Assembly: GCF_016658545.1 (NCBI RefSeq)
Contig: NZ_JACVZC010000019.1
Span: 1 to 64,000, forward strand
DNA: 64,000 bases
Direction: 5' to 3'
DNA from: Pseudomonas sp. S37
GTDB lineage: Bacteria; Pseudomonadota; Gammaproteobacteria; Pseudomonadales; Pseudomonadaceae
Of the stretch, positions 61,004 to 64,000 are shown one piece after another. The stretch's first letter is position 1; each line of letters starts with the position of its first letter. Under the pieces are notes generated by a model. The model saw only the letters and a program-made list of their open reading frames with translations. It did not search any database and was not told where the DNA came from. The translations under genes were made by a program, and so were the position numbers.

Positions 61004-62023
61004 TCAGCTCCCCTGCAGCGGGCGTTCATCCTGGAAGAAGTAGTCCTTCCACGATTCCGGCTTGTGCTTGATGGCGCCTACCCGGTAGAGGAAGTCGGCC
61101 AGCTTGTAGGTGTTCTTGGGTGTGACGGTGAACTCGTACTGCGGGTTGTCGATCAGCTTGATCAGGGCATCGCGGTCGATCTTGGCCTTGGTCACGCGGA
61201 TGTAGGTGTCGGCCGCAGCGGCCTTGTCCTTCTGGGCGAAGTCTGCGGCTTCAGCCAGCGCATCGACGAACGCCTTGTAGGTTTTCGGGTTGTCCGTGCG
61301 GAATTTCTCGGTGGCGAACAGCAAGGTCGGCGAATTGGGGCCAAGCAGGTCGTAGCTGTTGAGCACCACGTGCACGTCCTTGTTGGCCAATACCTGGTCC
61401 TGGAACGGCGGGTTGGAGAAGTGCCCGTTCAGCTCCGTGCCGCCGGCCAGCAGCGCAGCGGTGGCATCCGGGTGCGGTACGGCCAGGGTGTACTTGTCGA
61501 GGCGGTTGTATTCCTTGTCGCCCCATTGCTGGGCGGCGGCGTACTGCAGGAAGCGCGACTGCACCGAAACACCTACCGCCGGCACGGCGATGCGGTCCTT
61601 GTTGGAAATGTCGGCGATGGTCTTCACATTGGGATTGCTGCTGACCAGGTAATACGGGAAGTTGCCCAGCGAGGCCACGGCCTTGACGTTCTGCCGACCC
61701 TTGGTGCGGTCCCAGACGGTCAGCAGCGGGCCGACGCCGGCACCAGCGATATCGACCGAGCCGGACAGCAAGGCGTCGTTGATGGCCGAGCCACCCGACA
61801 GCTGGGCCCAGTCGACGTCGATGTCGATGCCCTGCTCCTTGCCATGCTTCTCGATCAGGTGCTGGTCACGCACCACGTTCAGCAGCAGGTAGACGATGCC
61901 GAACTGCTCGGCGATGCGGATCTTGCCTTCGGCTTGCGCCACGGCGGGGGCGGCCAGGCTGCCAACGACCAGGCTGGCGCCCAGGCCGATGCTTGCCGCC
62001 AGGCGGCTGATGGATTTGCGCAT
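61004..62023 (-). CDS. periplasmic binding protein of a sulfonate/taurine-type ABC transporter
   Basis: A 339-residue exported protein. The ATG at 62023 (MRKSISRLAASIGLGA) begins a signal peptide cut near AVAQA (about residue 30). The mature chain opens with GKIRIAEQFGIVYLLLNVV, followed by the family segments VDWAQLSGGSAINDALLSG and ISNKDRIAVPAVGVSVQSRF. It belongs to the NMT1/SsuA group that binds sulfonates, taurine, sulfate esters or nitrate. Adjacent to a TauD-like dioxygenase, sulfonate or sulfate ester is the likely ligand. Confidence 0.9.
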   Translation of the reverse strand: MRKSISRLAASIGLGASLVVGSLAAPAVAQAEGKIRIAEQFGIVYLLLNVVRDQHLIEKHGKEQGIDIDVDWAQLSGGSAINDALLSGSVDIAGAGVGPLLTVWDRTKGRQNVKAVASLGNFPYYLVSSNPNVKTIADISNKDRIAVPAVGVSVQSRFLQYAAAQQWGDKEYNRLDKYTLAVPHPDATAALLAGGTELNGHFSNPPFQDQVLANKDVHVVLNSYDLLGPNSPTLLFATEKFRTDNPKTYKAFVDALAEAADFAQKDKAAAADTYIRVTKAKIDRDALIKLIDNPQYEFTVTPKNTYKLADFLYRVGAIKHKPESWKDYFFQDERPLQGS

Positions 62024-62040
62024 GATGGTTTCCTCAGACG

Positions 62041-62940
62041 TCAGTACGGGGCATCGCCCTGGATGGTGGTGCGGTACAGCTTGCGCCGCAGGTGGGCGGG
62101 GCAGCCGGCGGCCAGGTGGATCAGCGAGCGGTTGTCCCAGAACACCAGGTCGTGGGGCTGCCACTGGTGGCGGTAGATGTTCTGCTCCAGCACGCTCAGG
62201 GCATACAGCTGTTGCAGCACGTCGCGGCTTTCGTCCTCTGGCAGGCCAACGATGCGGGTGGTGAAGCCTTCGCTGACAAACAGCGCCTTGCGGCCGTTTT
62301 CCGGGTGGGTGCGCACGACCGGGTGGATGACTTCTTTCACCTGCGCCAGTTGCTCGGCAGTCAGGGTCGGGCGCCAGTTGCCTTCGAACTTGGTCTCGGC
62401 GTAACGGGCGGTGTAGGAGTGGGCAGCATCGCGACCCTCGACCACTGTGCGCAGCGCATCGGGGACGGCGTCCCAGGCTTTGTGCATGTCGGCAAACAGG
62501 GTGTCGCCGCCTTCGCTGGGCAGTTCCTGGGCATGCAGCATGGAGCCGAGGCTGGGCAGTTCCTTGTACGACAGGTCGGAGTGCCAGAACTTGCCGGCAT
62601 CACCCAGCCCGATGTTCTGGCCGTTTTCGATGATGTTGGAAACGATCAGGATTTCGGGGTGGCCGGCCAGCAGGAACTGCTTGAGTACGTGGATCTGCAA
62701 CTCGCCGAAACGGCGGCTGAAGGCAATCTGTTGGTCCGGGCTGATGCGCTGGTCGCGGAATACCAGCACATGATGGTCAAGGTGGGCGCGATGGATACGG
62801 GCGAAATCCTCGGCATTGACCGGTGTGGCCAGGTCCAGGCCGATGATCTCGGCGCCGACGGCACCGGCGAACGGGCGGATTTCGAAGGATTGCGGCTGGG
62901 CGCTGTCGATGGTCGACAAGGCGTTCGAGGCGGCTGACAT
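62041..62940 (-). CDS. TauD/TfdA-family Fe(II)/2-oxoglutarate dioxygenase
   Basis: A 299-residue cytosolic dioxygenase. The iron site is His120 and Asp122 (KFWHSDLSY) with His275 (RSLIHLAAG); Arg residues of the LRRKLYRTT segment (285-290) bind 2-oxoglutarate. It should hydroxylate an organosulfur compound so that sulfite or sulfate is released. Overall similarity to AtsK in the same window is only moderate, so the substrate differs or is broader. It is the first gene of its operon; the spacer upstream (62941-63136) is AT-rich near 63062-63110 and probably contains the promoter. Confidence 0.9.
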   Translation of the reverse strand: MSAASNALSTIDSAQPQSFEIRPFAGAVGAEIIGLDLATPVNAEDFARIHRAHLDHHVLVFRDQRISPDQQIAFSRRFGELQIHVLKQFLLAGHPEILIVSNIIENGQNIGLGDAGKFWHSDLSYKELPSLGSMLHAQELPSEGGDTLFADMHKAWDAVPDALRTVVEGRDAAHSYTARYAETKFEGNWRPTLTAEQLAQVKEVIHPVVRTHPENGRKALFVSEGFTTRIVGLPEDESRDVLQQLYALSVLEQNIYRHQWQPHDLVFWDNRSLIHLAAGCPAHLRRKLYRTTIQGDAPY

Positions 62941-63136
62941 TGTTCACTCCCACGCAGTGCGCGACTTCTATGGCGCGCAACGATCAGAAACGCACGGGGA
63001 TTTCCCGTGTGGGTTCAAGTCGTGCGGCGCATCGATTGGTCGACGGGTACGCAGTGGAAGTGACTATAAAGTCATAAGAGCAATAATTTAAATACCTTTA
63101 AAGAATAACCATAGCACCGGCCTGGGCTGAGCCGTC

Positions 63137-63478
63137 TCAGATCAGCCCGCCCTGCTCTTCTTCATCGATCAGGTTGTTCAGGCTGCTGAGCGCCTTGCGC
63201 GCGGTGGAGCGGTTGAGCAGCTTGGCCTGGGCGCCGGCGGGCAGGTCGGTGATCTTGAACACGCCTTTGGCGGTCAGTACATCGATCAAGTCTTCAAGCA
63301 CGCGGATCATGTCCAGGTCGCTTTGCTTGAGCTGGTTAAGGCTGTTTTCCACGACGTCATCGGCAAACCATTCCTGGATATCGGCATGGTCGGCGGGGAG
63401 CATTTCGGTGAACTGGTCAAAAGCGGCTGCTTCTACCCGCAGCAACTGGCCAGCGGCGTCGCGTTGCACGTAGAACAT
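63137..63478 (-). CDS. conserved small protein of pseudomonads
   Basis: A 113-residue acidic cytoplasmic protein (MFYVQRDAAGQLLRVEAAAF, then DADIRV-type helices with QSDLDMIRVLEDLIDVL). Homologues are sometimes labelled tryptophan synthase beta-like, but nothing here resembles that enzyme. The ATG at 63478 starts the conserved region. The function is unknown. It is transcribed in the same direction as the adjacent dioxygenase gene. Confidence 0.82.
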   Translation of the reverse strand: MFYVQRDAAGQLLRVEAAAFDQFTEMLPADHADIQEWFADDVVENSLNQLKQSDLDMIRVLEDLIDVLTAKGVFKITDLPAGAQAKLLNRSTARKALSSLNNLIDEEEQGGLI

Positions 63479-63627
63479 GGCGGTGTCCCTCGTCACGTTG
63501 GTTCCTTGTTGGTAGACAGCAGCATAGGCAAAGATCGCCGGGTACGCAGGCCCGGCGCCAGAGTATGCGCTGTCGGAAGATGGCAGGAAAGGGCCGGTGT
63601 AGCCAATGCCAGGCTAACGCGATCCCT

Positions 63628-63758
63628 TGTAGGAGCGGCCTTGTGTCGCGAAAGGGCCGCAGAGCGGCCCCACGGTTTCAGCACCCACGCTGAAATTGTC
63701 GGGGCTGCTTTGCAGCCCTTTCCGACCGGTCCGGCGCCCCGGCAAGGCCGCTCCTACA
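63628..63758. repeat. inverted pair of long-variant REP elements
   Basis: Two long REP variants in inverted order (TAGGAGCGGCCTTGTGTCGC and a partner with GGTCCGGCGCCCCGGCAAGG) fill most of the gap 63479-63811, which contains no gene that I can support. The partner has the same altered arm as the one at 29406-29462. Confidence 0.85.
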
Positions 63759-63780
63759 TAGACCGCGTCAGTCGGGCAAA

Positions 63781-63803
63781 GGCCGCGCCTTCAGGCACGG
63801 CCC
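63781..63803 (-). terminator. terminator of the adhesin gene
   Basis: Read on the minus strand, GGCCGTGCC-TGAA-GGCGCGGCC forms a 9-bp stem with one G-U pair, followed by TTTG. It begins 9 nt after the adhesin stop codon. Confidence 0.6.
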
Positions 63804-63811
63804 CTGGCACA

Positions 63812-64000
63812 TCAGCTGTCCTTGTTGTGGATGATGATGGTCGGGTCACCACCGCTGATCAACGAGCTGACGGACTGGTTGGACCAGTTCACCCCTTCCA
63901 GCTTGATGGTCACATCGGCGTTGGCGATACCACCTGCCGCATTCAGCTTGCCTTCGCTGCTGACCTGCAGCGTCGTCGTGCCGTCCACGGTGGTGAGCTT
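63812..64000 (-). CDS. lapA: C-terminal end of a large adhesin, probably LapA (partial)
   Basis: The last 62 residues of a protein whose 5' part lies beyond the right edge; the frame is open to base 64000. The sequence (GTTTLQVSSEGKLNAAGGIA, VTIKLEGVNWSNQSVSSLI) fits the final strands of a type I secretion C-terminal target domain, in which a V/I-x-LEGV segment near the end is usual. In P. putida the giant biofilm adhesin gene lapA lies next to a TauD/ABC module of the kind found here, which supports the name. The short length makes it a tentative call. Confidence 0.6.
   Translation of the reverse strand, partial: KLTTVDGTTTLQVSSEGKLNAAGGIANADVTIKLEGVNWSNQSVSSLISGGDPTIIIHNKDS

Overview
The window is a high-GC gammaproteobacterial chromosome segment of the Pseudomonas putida group. 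The evidence is the gene order argH-algR-hemC-hemD-hemX-hemY-dsbB-rsd/algQ-FKBP isomerase-algP, the many palindromic REP elements of the P. putida type (core GCGGGTTTACCCGC), and proteins that closely match Pseudomonas families such as AtsK, AlgP and YheS. The host is probably a free-living soil or rhizosphere strain: it carries two organosulfur uptake and desulfurisation modules and ends in what looks like the 3' end of a giant adhesin gene (lapA-like).

Layout. (1) 169-10162: sulfate-ester module. It holds a cytoplasmic arylsulfate sulfotransferase with a TonB-dependent receptor, a divergent LysR regulator, the alkylsulfatase AtsK with binding protein AtsR, and the divergent transporter genes atsB (a fused double permease) and atsC. 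(2) 10351-10427: tRNA-Arg(CCG) with its own promoter and terminator. (3) 10468-29193: the most unusual part, about 19 kb. A divergent soluble protein precedes eleven co-directional genes: SrfA, SrfB (Hsp70/actin-like ATPase) and SrfC (GTPase-like); a single-pass membrane protein; a periplasmic von Willebrand A (vWA) protein; an ABC ATPase, FtsX-type permease, SUMF1-fold protein and lipoproteins laid out like the TagT-S-R-Q sensor branch of type VI secretion; then two paralogous membrane-anchored vWA proteins. No T6SS core gene and no ppkA kinase or pppA phosphatase is present. (4) 29652-37253: housekeeping genes (CBS protein, YbaK-type deacylase, NfeD/slipin pair, LysE exporter, YheS ABC-F, AlgP). 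(5) 37634-46430: FKBP isomerase, Rsd/AlgQ, DsbB, the hemCDXY operon, AlgR (no adjacent algZ) and ArgH. (6) 46556-52169: GST, small conserved proteins, a cytochrome c-FTR1 iron permease fusion, a two-gene unit behind a highly structured leader, and an orphan Rhs C-terminal gene with a toxin-like tip. (7) 52287-57328: a five-gene MarR-FUSC-DUF1656-HlyD-OprM efflux operon in which each gene overlaps the next by 4 bp. (8) 57574-64000: a Sel1-repeat protein, a WYL-less HTH regulator, a second TauD/ABC sulfonate module and the probable lapA 3' end.

How the parts work together. The two sulfur modules should import sulfate esters or sulfonates and release sulfite or sulfate in the cytoplasm. The Srf/vWA/Tag-like cluster encodes proteins predicted for cytosol, inner membrane, periplasm and outer membrane, which suggests one envelope-spanning machine or stress sensor; its function is unknown. 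Most intergenic gaps are filled by REP pairs. Antisense open frames are extensive because of the high GC content and were not called as genes.
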